Shown: piece after piece, positions 44,439 to 54,400 of the stretch
Layout of the letters: every line of letters begins with the position of its first letter
How positions within the stretch are numbered: the first letter of the stretch is position 1
Assembly (NCBI GenBank): GCA_050178795.1
Contig: JBFXFT010000006.1
Coordinates: forward strand, 3,375 to 67,374
DNA from: STF1-184 sp050178795
GTDB taxonomy: Bacteria; Bacillota; Clostridia; Christensenellales; UBA1242
Direction of reading: 5' to 3'
DNA length: 64,000 nt
Notes under the pieces: model-generated
Database searches by the model: none
Seen by the model: only the letters and a program-made list of their open reading frames with translations
What the model was told of the DNA's origin: nothing
Translations under genes and position numbers: made by a program

Positions 44439-45317
44439 TTTGGCCTTTACTCGATCCTTTCCTAAAAATACTATGCCTAGCGTATCAGGTCCCGTGTGGG
44501 ATCCAATTACTGGTCCAATATTTTTAATTATTACATTGACCTTATGAAAATGTTTTTGAGTAAACTTTTTTAATAGTTCGGCGTCCTCTAAACAGTTCGC
44601 TTGCGCTATGTAAACATCTTGCTCTATGTTCTCTAAGCCCATTTCTTCCAATTTATCCACTAAAATTTTAATGGCTTTTTTGGTGCCTATTGCCTTTGCA
44701 ACAATGTCAAGTTTGCCCTCATTATTTATTGTTAAAATTGGCTTAGTTTGTAGCACTGTTCCTATTACTGCTTTGGCACCGCTAATTCTGCCGCCACGCC
44801 TTAAATGAAATAGGTCACTAATTAAAAACCAGTGTTGTATTTTGTGCTTAATTTCTTGAAGTTCGTTAAATATGCCTTGTGCTGTTTTACCCTTGTTTCT
44901 CTCTTGCACTGCGTATTTTACTAAAATATTTTGCCCTTGAGTGGCACTAAGGCTATCCACCACATATATTTTATTGTCTTTATATTTTTGCATAACGCTT
45001 TCTGCCGCTTGGTTTGAATTGTCATAAGTTCCGCTTAAAGCACTAGAAAGGCTAATATGCACTATGTCGCAATCATATTGTTTTATTAGTTTTTCAAAAT
45101 ATTCTTCAACCTCAAAGGCATTTAGCATAGAAGTGGTTGGCATTGCGCCATCTTTCATCTTTGCATAAAAATTATCATAGTCTTCTTGACTATCAAAATT
45201 GTCCCTGTATTCTTTGTCTAAAATATATAACATAGGAATATAACTTACATTATTTTCCACTAAAACACTTTTAAATTCGTCCAAACAACTGTCACTGCTA
45301 ATAATAACTTGTTTCAT
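44436..45317 (-). CDS. DegV-family fatty-acid-binding protein
   Basis: A 293-aa two-domain DegV fold. The N-terminal domain binds the fatty acid carboxylate: MPTTSMLNAFE (about residues 58-68, TTS loop) and SLSSALSGTYDNS (about 89-101, SGT loop). The C-terminal domain carries FHLRRGGRISGAKA and TKPILTINNEGKL, with the Arg/Lys that completes the pocket. Some DegV proteins (FakB) present exogenous fatty acids to the kinase FakA, which is not in this window. Gene symbol left open because Bacillota carry several paralogues. Transcribed alone. Confidence 0.9.
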   Translation of the reverse strand: MKQVIISSDSCLDEFKSVLVENNVSYIPMLYILDKEYRDNFDSQEDYDNFYAKMKDGAMPTTSMLNAFEVEEYFEKLIKQYDCDIVHISLSSALSGTYDNSNQAAESVMQKYKDNKIYVVDSLSATQGQNILVKYAVQERNKGKTAQGIFNELQEIKHKIQHWFLISDLFHLRRGGRISGAKAVIGTVLQTKPILTINNEGKLDIVAKAIGTKKAIKILVDKLEEMGLENIEQDVYIAQANCLEDAELLKKFTQKHFHKVNVIIKNIGPVIGSHTGPDTLGIVFLGKDRVKAK

Positions 45318-45484
45318 AAATCCTCCAAAATATTGATGTTAAAAGTATATAATAAAAGGGCAATTTATGCAAATGGTTTTGCTTCGTTTTTTGTATAACA
45401 TATTTTAACAAAGTTGGAGTAAAATGGTGCAATATTTAAAAAAATATGTTAAAATAACAGCATAGAAAATAAGGAGACCTTGGT

Positions 45485-46891
45485 ATGAAAAGGACAACGA
45501 TTAAAGAACTATTTACAAACTTAAATTTATATGCAGATAAACAAGTTGTAGTTGCAGGTTGGGTAAAAACATTAAGAAACAGCAACACTTTTGGGTTTAT
45601 TGAATTAAATGATGGAAGTTTTTTTAATAATTTACAAATAATTTTTGACGAGGCTGACTTTAAGAACTATGAGGAACTTACAAAAATTAAAATTGGTAGT
45701 GCCCTTGTAGTTACAGGTAGGGCTATAGCAACGCCTAATAACCCTCAACCATTGGAGGTTAAGGCAACTGAAATTTTTGTTGAAGGTATGTCTACTGACG
45801 ACTTTCCGCTTCAAAAAAAGCGCCACAGCATAGAGTTTTTGCGTGAAATTGCATATTTAAGACCACGTACAAATTTGTTTAGAGCCATTTTTAAGGTAAG
45901 GAGCGAGGCATCTTTTGCTATTCACAAATTTTTTAACGAGCGCGGTTTTGTTTATGTTCATACTCCAATAATAACAGGTAGCGACTGCGAGGGCGCTGGC
46001 GAAATGTTTAGGGTAACAACGTTAGATTTAAACAACCTTCCAAGGACGGAAGACGGCAAAATTGACTATAAAAAAGACTTTTTTGGAAAAGAGACCAACC
46101 TTACAGTTAGCGGACAATTAAACGTAGAGACTTTTGCACTTGCTTATAGCAATGTTTATACCTTTGGACCAACCTTTAGGGCAGAAAATTCAAACACTTC
46201 TAGGCACGCTGCCGAGTTTTGGATGTTAGAGCCTGAAATTGTTTTTGCAGATATTAAAGACAATATGAAACTAGCAGAAGATATGATTAAGTATTTAATC
46301 AGTTATCTTTTAGAAAATTGCAAAGAGGAAATGACTTTCTTTGACAGTTTTGTTGAAAATGGTTTAATAGAAAAACTTAAAAAACTTGTAGCAAGCGAGT
46401 TTAAACACATAACCTATACCGAGGCAATAGCCCTTCTTGAAAAAGAGATTAAAGCAGGCAAAGTTGCCTTTGAATACCCTGTAAAATGGGGAATTGATAT
46501 GCAAAGCGAACACGAAAGATATTTAACAGAAAAAATATTTAACGGACCAATTTTTGTAACCGATTATCCAAAAGAGATTAAAGCTTTCTATATGCGTATG
46601 AATGACGACAATAAAACCGTTGCAGCAATGGATATGTTAGTTCCAGGAGTAGGCGAGATGATTGGTGGCTCTCAACGTGAAGAAAGACTAGAAAAATTAA
46701 CAGCAAGAATAAAAGAACTTGGACTAAGAGAAGAGGACTATTGGTGGTACTTAAACTTGCGTAAATTTGGTACAGCAACGCACTCTGGCTATGGTCTAGG
46801 CTTTGATAGATTCTTAATGTATGTAACTGGTACAACAAACATAAGGGACACTCAACCATTCCCAAGAACAACAAAAAACTGCGAATTTTAG
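45485..46891 (+). CDS. asnS: Asparaginyl-tRNA synthetase
   Basis: Class IIb synthetase charging tRNA-Asn; that tRNA is encoded at 33418 in the same window. The 468 aa have an N-terminal OB-fold (VVVAGWVKTLRNSNTFGFIE) binding the anticodon, motif 1 around FFNERGFVYVHTPI, motif 2 TFGPTFRAENSNTSRHAAEF and motif 3 GYGLGFDRFLMYVTG. The end RDTQPFPRT is typical of AsnRS. No T-box is seen in the upstream 160 bp, although such leaders are frequent on asnS elsewhere. AAGGAGACC precedes the ATG. A dispersed repeat follows the stop. Confidence 0.97.
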   Translation: MKRTTIKELFTNLNLYADKQVVVAGWVKTLRNSNTFGFIELNDGSFFNNLQIIFDEADFKNYEELTKIKIGSALVVTGRAIATPNNPQPLEVKATEIFVEGMSTDDFPLQKKRHSIEFLREIAYLRPRTNLFRAIFKVRSEASFAIHKFFNERGFVYVHTPIITGSDCEGAGEMFRVTTLDLNNLPRTEDGKIDYKKDFFGKETNLTVSGQLNVETFALAYSNVYTFGPTFRAENSNTSRHAAEFWMLEPEIVFADIKDNMKLAEDMIKYLISYLLENCKEEMTFFDSFVENGLIEKLKKLVASEFKHITYTEAIALLEKEIKAGKVAFEYPVKWGIDMQSEHERYLTEKIFNGPIFVTDYPKEIKAFYMRMNDDNKTVAAMDMLVPGVGEMIGGSQREERLEKLTARIKELGLREEDYWWYLNLRKFGTATHSGYGLGFDRFLMYVTGTTNIRDTQPFPRTTKNCEF

Positions 46892-46893
46892 GC

Positions 46894-47006
46894 TTAAATT
46901 TTGAAAACTTTTTCGTTACTGTCATTAGAAGCCAAACAGTCATTGACGCAATGTCAACTCCTGCTTGGACTTGAAATGCCGAGCCTCAAATTTTCCTAAA
47001 ATTTAA
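46894..47006. repeat. Dispersed intergenic element, copy 2, with terminal inverted repeats
   Basis: Blocks shared with the copy at 26197-26290: TTCGTT (46912), CTGT (46919), AACAGTCATT (46935), CTCCTGCT (46958), TGCCGAGCCT (46977) and AATTTTCCTAAAATT (46989). The ends TTAAATTTT (46894-46902) and AAAATTTAA (46998-47006) are perfect 9-bp inverted repeats. It could be a structured RNA or a small non-coding mobile element. Confidence 0.72.
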
Positions 47007-47037
47007 ACCTAAAAGCAATTATAAAATTTTAATGAGT

Positions 47038-47067
47038 AAAAAAACAACGAATTAACGTTGTTTTTTT
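47038..47067. terminator. Bidirectional terminator
   Basis: AAAAAAACAACG and CGTTGTTTTTTT pair perfectly around AATTAA. Confidence 0.93.
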
Positions 47068-47077
47068 GTTTTATTAT

Positions 47078-47680
47078 TTATTTTTGAACTTCGTCTTTTA
47101 AAGGCTCGTCAAATTGTTCGTAGTATCTTTCTACAGTGTGTATAAGTGGTTCTTTTTCTTCTTTACCTCTAAATATTCTACCTTCAAAGGTATGAAAGAT
47201 AAATGAACCATCTTTTCCCTCTTTTAAAATGCCTTTGTCATATATTTCAAAATTTCTGTTGTGTTCAGAAGATAAATCAACATATTCTTTCCATTTTTGG
47301 TTTACAAAACAGTCATGACCTACTGTTTCTTCAAAATTACGATATATGTCTTTTGACTTTTCTACCAATAAAATATCATCAAGTGCCATGGCGAATTCTT
47401 CTTTGTTGTTATACTTTACTAGCGTGTGAAAATGTGAAAGTGCTAAAAAATCTTTATTGTCGTGTGTAACAAATTTGTAACGCGTTTCCTTTAGATAGTC
47501 TTCTAAAAACAATGTTTGTTTTATTAGTTTGCCAGCAGGAAAATAAAATACTTCTTCAATATAACTTTCATAACTATATTCAAAGTATATTTTTTTTACA
47601 GTTCCATTTTCCTCTGTTGTTTTAAAAATTCTTTGTGGTTTTATTTCCATACTGTGTTTGATTGGATCAACTTTTTCCAT
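47078..47680 (-). CDS. Hypothetical protein, 200 aa
   Basis: The start is the ATG at 47680 (complement), with AGAGGTGA upstream; a GTG three codons earlier is part of that site. The protein is soluble, charged and beta-rich: an N-terminal strand set (KKIYFEYSYESYIEEVFYFP) is followed by helical stretches and a final NFEIYDKGILKEGKDGSF with strand repeats. Cys occurs once (HDCF). No signal, membrane segment or enzyme motif was seen. It is divergent from uvrC across about 120 bp. Family and function unknown. Confidence 0.6.
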   Translation of the reverse strand: MEKVDPIKHSMEIKPQRIFKTTEENGTVKKIYFEYSYESYIEEVFYFPAGKLIKQTLFLEDYLKETRYKFVTHDNKDFLALSHFHTLVKYNNKEEFAMALDDILLVEKSKDIYRNFEETVGHDCFVNQKWKEYVDLSSEHNRNFEIYDKGILKEGKDGSFIFHTFEGRIFRGKEEKEPLIHTVERYYEQFDEPLKDEVQK

Positions 47681-47800
47681 AACTGTCACCTCTGTAAATA
47701 TCTTAAGCAGTATAACAATTAAATATCAAAAAGTCAACAGCAAATTATTTTGCAGTTCATTTCATTTTGCGAATAAGGATTTTATGTATATAATAAAATT

Positions 47801-49624
47801 ATGAACGATTTAATAGTTGACAAATTAAAAAAATTGCCGCAAAAAAGTGGCGTTTATATTATGAAAAATGCTGGCGGAACAGTTATTTATGTCGGCAAAG
47901 CAAAGGTGCTTAAAAATAGAGTATCAAGTTATTTTGTGGGCATAAAAAAAGATGTAAAAACGCTATCATTAGTTAGTAATATTGCCGACTTTGAATACAT
48001 TGTTACGCCAAGCGAATATGACGCACTTATTTTAGAAAACAACTTAATTAAAAAATATAAACCACATTATAACATTTTGTTAAAGGACAGCAAGACATAT
48101 CCATACATCAAAATTACAATGCAGGACGACTTTCCTAAAATTGAAGTGGTTAGAAAAATTAAAAACGATGGCGCAAAATATTTTGGACCTTATTTTGCTG
48201 GAGTTAGCCCAAGTATGCTAATTGAAATGATAAATTATGCCTATCCAATTAGGACTTGCAATTTAAACTTGAATGACGGCAAAAGGGTAAAACGCGAGTG
48301 TTTAAACTATGCACTTGGTCTTTGTTCTGCCCCTTGCACGAGTAGAATAAGTAAAGAGGATTATTTGCTTCACATAAATGAAGTTATTGACTTTTTAAAG
48401 GGTAAAACGAGCGATTTAGAAGCAATTTTAACTTTAAAAATGCAAAATGCTGCAAAAATGCAAAAATATGAGACCGCAATAAGAATGCGCGAACAATTAA
48501 AAGCACTAGATAGGCTAAAAGAGCAATATACCACACAATTTACAAACTTTATAGATATGGATATAATTGGTTATTTTGACAATGGCATAAGTGTCGCTAT
48601 TGCTGTGTTAATAATAAGGGACGGCAAAATGTTAGGGTGCGACACATTTAATGTCGTGCAAAACGAAGAGGGCAGGGCAGAAAATATTTCGGCTTTTATT
48701 AGCCAATATTATTCTAAAAATATTGTCATTCCGCAAGAAATAGTTGTGGAAGACAACTTTGAAAAAGAAACTTTGGAAAATTGGCTTAGCACTTTACGAA
48801 CTAAAAAAGTGCAAATAATGAGCGCACAAAAGGGCACCAAACATAAACTTTTAAATTTGGCAAACGAGAACGCAAAGGAATATTTAATTAGGTCAACCGA
48901 GAGTCTAAAATTAAAAGAGGAGCGCACAATAGGTGCACTTAACATATTAAAAGACAAACTTGAATTAAAGACATTGCCACACCGAATTGAGTGTTATGAC
49001 ATATCTAACATAAGCGGAACGGATAAAGTTGCAAGTATGGTAGTTTTTATTGACGGAGTAAAGGACGTAGGACACTATCGCAAGTTTAAAATAAAGACCG
49101 TTGAGGGCTCAAACGACTTTGCAAGTATGGAAGAGACTTTAAAAAGAAGGTTTATGCGCCTTACAGATAAGGACATAAGTTTTTCAAGCATGCCAGACTT
49201 AATTTTAATAGATGGCGGCAAAGGTCAACTAAGTTCTGCTAAAAAGGCAATAGAGAGTGTCGGCTATTTTAGAACTGACTTAATATCAATAGCAAAAAGG
49301 GAAGAAGAAATTTTTAAAGAGGGCATAAGTACGCCATTCATATTTACTAGGAGCAACTATGGGCTTCAACTTTTGCAAAGGCTTAGAGATGAGGCGCACA
49401 GGTTTGCAATTACCTTCCATAGAAGTTTAAGAGACAAACACATAAAGAGCGTCCTAGACGATATTGAGGGCGTAGGCGCTAAGCGCAAAGTGGCATTATT
49501 AAAACATTTTAAAAACATTAAAAACATCGCTAAGGCAAGCGCAGAAGAACTTCAAGCGGTTGGTGGAATAAGCCAAAACATAGCGGTTAAAATTCAACAA
49601 TTTTTTGCCGATAAAGAGGTTTAA
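47801..49624 (+). CDS. uvrC: Excinuclease ABC subunit C
   Basis: Makes both incisions in nucleotide excision repair with UvrA and UvrB. The 607 aa have a GIY-YIG nuclease domain (SGVYIMKNAGGTVIYVGKAK, residues about 15-35), a cysteine stretch (ECLNYALGLCSAPC), and a UVR domain (LEAILTLKMQNAAKMQKYET, about 205-225). An RNase H-like endonuclease follows, with RIECYDISNISG and LILIDGGKGQL (Asp/His active site), and then two C-terminal helix-hairpin-helices (LDDIEGVGAKRKVALL, AEELQAVGGISQNIA). Full length. First of a run leading to whiA and dnaE. Confidence 0.97.
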   Translation: MNDLIVDKLKKLPQKSGVYIMKNAGGTVIYVGKAKVLKNRVSSYFVGIKKDVKTLSLVSNIADFEYIVTPSEYDALILENNLIKKYKPHYNILLKDSKTYPYIKITMQDDFPKIEVVRKIKNDGAKYFGPYFAGVSPSMLIEMINYAYPIRTCNLNLNDGKRVKRECLNYALGLCSAPCTSRISKEDYLLHINEVIDFLKGKTSDLEAILTLKMQNAAKMQKYETAIRMREQLKALDRLKEQYTTQFTNFIDMDIIGYFDNGISVAIAVLIIRDGKMLGCDTFNVVQNEEGRAENISAFISQYYSKNIVIPQEIVVEDNFEKETLENWLSTLRTKKVQIMSAQKGTKHKLLNLANENAKEYLIRSTESLKLKEERTIGALNILKDKLELKTLPHRIECYDISNISGTDKVASMVVFIDGVKDVGHYRKFKIKTVEGSNDFASMEETLKRRFMRLTDKDISFSSMPDLILIDGGKGQLSSAKKAIESVGYFRTDLISIAKREEEIFKEGISTPFIFTRSNYGLQLLQRLRDEAHRFAITFHRSLRDKHIKSVLDDIEGVGAKRKVALLKHFKNIKNIAKASAEELQAVGGISQNIAVKIQQFFADKEV

Positions 49625-49709
49625 AATAAACTTAAAGTTTTACCAAAAATGGTTTGGAAAACTCTTTAACTTGGGGTAAAATTAGTATAGTAAATTAAAA
49701 GGAATTTAT

Positions 49710-50468
49710 ATGAAATTATTTGGCGATTATCACACTCATACAATATATAGTCACGGCAAAGGCAAAATTGAGGACAATGTAAGGGTGGCGGAGGAAAAAG
49801 GCTTAAAAGAAGTTGCAATTACGGACCACGGCTTTTCGCACAAACTATATAGCGTTTTAAGAAAAGAAATACCTATTATGCGTAGGCAAATTGAAGACCT
49901 AAGAAGCAGGTACAATGTCAATATTCTACTTGGTGTTGAGGCAAATTTAATATCTATGAACGGCGACATTGATGTTTTACAAGATGACGAAGAACAATTA
50001 GATATTATTTTAATGGGTTTTCACAAAAGAATTTACGCACATAGCCTTAAAGACCGTTTTAAATTTTTTATTATGAATACTCTATCTAAAATTTTTGGGG
50101 TTAGCAATAAACGTTTACAAATAAATACAGATTCATACCTAAAAGCGCTTGAAAAAAACAACATAGATGTAATAACTCATTTGGGGTATGGTATGCCAGT
50201 TGATGCCGTGCAAGTTGCAAGGGCGTGCAAAGAGCATAACACTTATTTAGAGTTAAATGGCAAAAGAATTTTGTTTAAAGAAGACGAAATGCAAAAAATA
50301 ATAGACACTGGCGTAAAATTTATAATAAACTCTGACGCGCATTCAACTGGTAAAATAGGCGAATGTCCGCTAGGCATTAAGTACGCTTTAAAGTACAACA
50401 TTCCGCTAGAACAAATTGCCAACATAAACAAATTACCAACCTTTAAAAAACATAAAAACACAATTTAA
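49710..50468 (+). CDS. PHP-domain phosphoesterase
   Basis: A 252-aa PHP fold. DYHTHTIYSHGKG (residues 6-18) supplies the first metal His ligands, VAITDHGFSHK (about 37-47) the Asp-His pair, GVEANLI the Glu, and FIINSDAHSTGKIGE (about 208-222) the C-terminal Asp-x-His. All ligands of the trinuclear metal site are present. Members hydrolyse phosphate esters such as histidinol phosphate or small nucleotides; nothing marks the substrate here. It lies between uvrC and whiA on the same strand, with a gap of 17 bp to whiA. It is not HisK, because no his genes are near. Confidence 0.85.
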   Translation: MKLFGDYHTHTIYSHGKGKIEDNVRVAEEKGLKEVAITDHGFSHKLYSVLRKEIPIMRRQIEDLRSRYNVNILLGVEANLISMNGDIDVLQDDEEQLDIILMGFHKRIYAHSLKDRFKFFIMNTLSKIFGVSNKRLQINTDSYLKALEKNNIDVITHLGYGMPVDAVQVARACKEHNTYLELNGKRILFKEDEMQKIIDTGVKFIINSDAHSTGKIGECPLGIKYALKYNIPLEQIANINKLPTFKKHKNTI

Positions 50469-50485
50469 TTTTTGGAGAAATTTAT

Positions 50486-51463
50486 ATGTCTTTTTCCTAT
50501 AAAACAAAAATAGAGCTTTCAAAATTGCCGCTTCAAAACGAGTGTTGCTATTTGGCAGAACTTTCGGCAATCATAAGAACAGCAGGCACAATATTTTTAG
50601 AAAATGGCAAACTCGGAGTGTTAATTAGAACCGAAATACCCGAAGTTTATGCAAAAATTAATACAATTCTAGAAAAATTGTATGGTTTTTCTGTGGAACT
50701 TGAACTTGCTGAGGACGAGGCATATTATTTTAATGTTAGGTACGAAATAAAAATTTCTACCGAGCACGCTAGTGAAGTTTTAACGGATTGTGGTATAATT
50801 TATCTAGACGACAATCACCAAACCGAATTTAATGTTGGAATAGACAAATACATAGTTATGGACGACTGTTGCAAAAAAAGTTACATTCGCGGTGCCTTTA
50901 TTGGCTGCGGAACAACAAACATTGTACTTAGCGACCAAAGCGAAAAGGTAGACCGCATAAATTCTGGCTATCACTTGGAGTTTGTTTTTAGTAATGATGC
51001 TCTTGCGACAGACTTTGCAATGCTACTTGCAGAATTTGACATAATAAGCAAAAAGGTTGAAAGGCGCGCTAGTTACATAGTCTACTTAAAAGAGGGCGAA
51101 ATAATTAGTGACTTACTCGCTTTAATGGGGGCTAGCCACTCGGTACTTGAACTTCAAAACGAGATTACTTTTAGAAGTTTAAGAAATCAAGTCAATCGCC
51201 AAAATAACTGCCTGACTGCAAACATTGGTAAAGTTGTAAATGCAAGTTTAAAACAATTAAACGCAATAGAAACAATAAAGCAAATAATAGGAATTCAACA
51301 ACTTCCACTTCCTCTTCAAGAGGCGGCAATGCTAAGGCTTGCAAACCCAGAGGAAAGTTTAGATAATTTAGTTAAATTAAGTGCAGCGCCAATAACAAAG
51401 AGTGGTCTTAACCACAGGTTAAAAAGGCTAATAGAAATAGCAGACGAATTAAACTCCAAATAA
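50486..51463 (+). CDS. whiA: WhiA, chromosome-segregation/division regulator
   Basis: A 325-aa protein with an N-terminal degenerate LAGLIDADG-type bihelical fold (CCYLAELSAIIRTAGTIFLE, KKSYIRGAFIGCGT) and a C-terminal helix-turn-helix (about 225-320, ANIGKVVNASLKQLNAIETI then LRLANPEESLDNLVKLS and GLNHRLKRLIEIADEL). WhiA binds DNA and affects division and chromosome segregation in Bacillota and sporulation in actinomycetes. It is usually preceded by rapZ and yvcK; here a PHP gene and uvrC precede it, so that cluster is split. dnaE starts 18 bp downstream. Confidence 0.95.
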   Translation: MSFSYKTKIELSKLPLQNECCYLAELSAIIRTAGTIFLENGKLGVLIRTEIPEVYAKINTILEKLYGFSVELELAEDEAYYFNVRYEIKISTEHASEVLTDCGIIYLDDNHQTEFNVGIDKYIVMDDCCKKSYIRGAFIGCGTTNIVLSDQSEKVDRINSGYHLEFVFSNDALATDFAMLLAEFDIISKKVERRASYIVYLKEGEIISDLLALMGASHSVLELQNEITFRSLRNQVNRQNNCLTANIGKVVNASLKQLNAIETIKQIIGIQQLPLPLQEAAMLRLANPEESLDNLVKLSAAPITKSGLNHRLKRLIEIADELNSK

Positions 51464-51481
51464 AAACAAAAGGAAACTTTT

Positions 51482-54400
51482 ATGAAACAATTTGTTCACT
51501 TACACGTACATACCGAATATAGCCTACTTGACGGCGTTGCAAGAATTAAAAAACTTGTAAAAACTGTTGGCGACTATAATATGCCTGCGGTGGCTATTAC
51601 TGACCACGGCAACATGTATGGTGTGTATAAGTTTTACAAAGAGGTTATGGGTTATAACGATAAAATAAAAGAACACAACTCAAACCCAGACAATAAAGAC
51701 AATTTGAAAACACCTATTAAGGCAATTATAGGTTGCGAGTTTTATGTCGCTAATGACCGCTTTCAAAGAAACGGAAGACCAGAACTAGCACACTTAATTT
51801 TGCTTGCAAAAAATCAACAAGGTTACAAAAACTTAGTTAAACTTAGTTCACTATCATTTGTTGAAGGCTTTTACTACAAACCAAGGATTGATTACGACCT
51901 ACTTGAAAAATATAGCGAGGGTTTAATTTGTCTTTCCGCCTGTTTAGCAGGAGATATCCCACAATTTATTATGGCAAGGCAATACGACGAGGCAGAAAAA
52001 CTTGCAAAGCGTCTAAAAGGTATGTTTGGAGACGACTTTTATTTGGAACTTCAAAACCACAAAATGCCAGAGCAAATTGCAATTTTAAAACCGCTTGAAG
52101 AACTTGGCAAAAAATTAAACATAAAACTAGTGGCAACAAATGACGCTCACTACATATATAGAGAAGACGCAGAAACTCAAGACGTTTTAATGTGTTTACA
52201 AATGGGTAAGCGCTATGACGACCCCAACAGGATGAAATTTCCTACTGAGGAATTTTACATAAAGACTTATGACGAGATGCATGAGGTTTTAGGTGGCTAT
52301 GAAGAGGCACTTGACAACACGCTTGAAATTATGAACAAGTGCGAGCAAGTGCATATTAAGCACGAAAAACTAATACCTAGTTTTACAACTCCAGACGGAA
52401 GTAAGCCAATAGATTACTTAAAGATGTTGGTTGAAAATGGCTTAAAGAAAAAATATAAAGAGATAACCCCAGAGATTAGGGCAAGGGTAGATATGGAACT
52501 TGGCGTAATTGAAAAGATGGGCTTTGTTGATTACTTTTTAATTGTTTGGGACTTTATTAATTACTCTAAGAGCATAAATGTGCCAGTAGGTCCAGGTCGT
52601 GGTTCTGGTGCTGGCAGTATTGTAGCCTACACTAGTGGAATAACAGATGTTGAACCGCTACAATATAACCTACTTTTTGAGCGCTTTTTGAACCCAGATA
52701 GGGTTAGCATGCCAGACTTTGATATTGACTTTGGAGATGGCAGAGACGATGTTATTGACTATGTAGTTAAAAAATATGGAGAGGATAAAACTAGCCAAAT
52801 TATTACATACGGAACAATGGCATCAAAGGCGGCAGTCAAAGACGTTGCAAGGGTGCTTGGCATACCTGCAAGCGAGGCAAACGCACTAACCAAAAAAATT
52901 GATGTCTTTAAAATTAAGGGCGACAGCAAGTTAAAAAGAGTATTTGGATTAGGCAGTGACGAGGACACAAAAAAATATGGAAATCCAGAACTTATACAAA
53001 TATATAACGACGACCCAAAAATAAAAAAGGTAGTTGACCTTGCAATTAAACTTGAGGGTGTACCTCGTCAAGTAGGGCAACACGCAGCAGGCGTTATTAT
53101 TTGCGAATATCCTTTAAACGAGCACGTGCCAATGGCACTTGCAAAAACTCCAAAAGGCGATAAAATTGTAACTCAATTTGATATGATAGAGGCGGAGGAA
53201 CTTGGTCTATTAAAGATGGACTTTTTAGGGCTTCGCACCCTTACAGATATTCAAAAAACTATTGAAATAGTAAAGAAAGTCCACAATGTAGATATAGACT
53301 TTGACAAGATGACGCTTGACGACAAAAAAGTGTACGAAATGATAGGAAATGGTGATACCGACCTAGTGTTCCAACTTGAAAGTGGCGGTTTTAAAAAGTT
53401 TATGAAAGACTTAAAACCAGACCAAATAGAGGATATTATTGCAGGCGTTAGTCTTTATAGACCGGGACCTATGGACTATATACCAGACTATGTAAAAAAC
53501 AAAAAGAATCCTAAGGGTATAGTATATGATTTGCCGTCTTTAAAATCTATTTTGGAGCCTACTTACGGTGTTATTGTTTATCAAGAGCAAGTTATGCAGA
53601 TCTTCCAAGAGATGGCTGGCTATTCACTTGGTCAAGCAGATATTGTTAGACGTGCGATGAGTAAGAAAAAACACAAGGTACTAGCAGAGCATAAAGAATA
53701 CTTTATTTCAGGCAAGGACGATAAAGATGGAACGCCAGCGATTGATGGCGCCATAAAACGCGGCGCAACTAGGGAAATTGCAGAAAAAGTCTACAATAAA
53801 ATGGAGAGTTTTGCGAGTTATGCGTTCAATAAGTCTCACGCTGCAGGCTATGCTTACATAAGTTATCAAACGGCTTATTTAAAAAAATATTACCCAGTTG
53901 AGCTATACACTGCGACATTAAATAACCGCATTGATAAGAGTGAAGATATTGCAAAATACACGATAAGTGCAAAGGAACACGGCATTGAAATTTTACCTCC
54001 AAGCATAAGTAAGAGCGACACATATTTTGCCGTTGAAAACGGAAAAATTAGGTTTGGACTTGCTGCACTTAAAAACGTGGGCGTTGCCCTTGTTGATGAA
54101 ATAGTAACCGAAAGAAATGAAAATGGCAATTTTAGCGACCTTTATGACTTTATTAGTCGTTTGAGTTCAAAAGCGGTAAATAAACGCTGTATTGAAGCCT
54201 TTATTTTGAGCGGTGCTTTTGACGAATTTGGTTACAAGCGTAGTCAATTAATGGCGGTTTATGAGGGCATTGTAGACAGGGTAAATAGCGACAAAAAAAA
54301 TCAAGCGTGCGGTCAATTTTCTATGTTTGACACACTTTTAAAAGATGATACAAGTCTAACAAAAATTGATTACCCTAATATACCTGAATTTACCGAGAAT

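Noticed and set aside
45318..45484. T-box upstream of asnS
   Set aside because: No GGGTGG-ACCGCG sequence or terminator-antiterminator pair was found.
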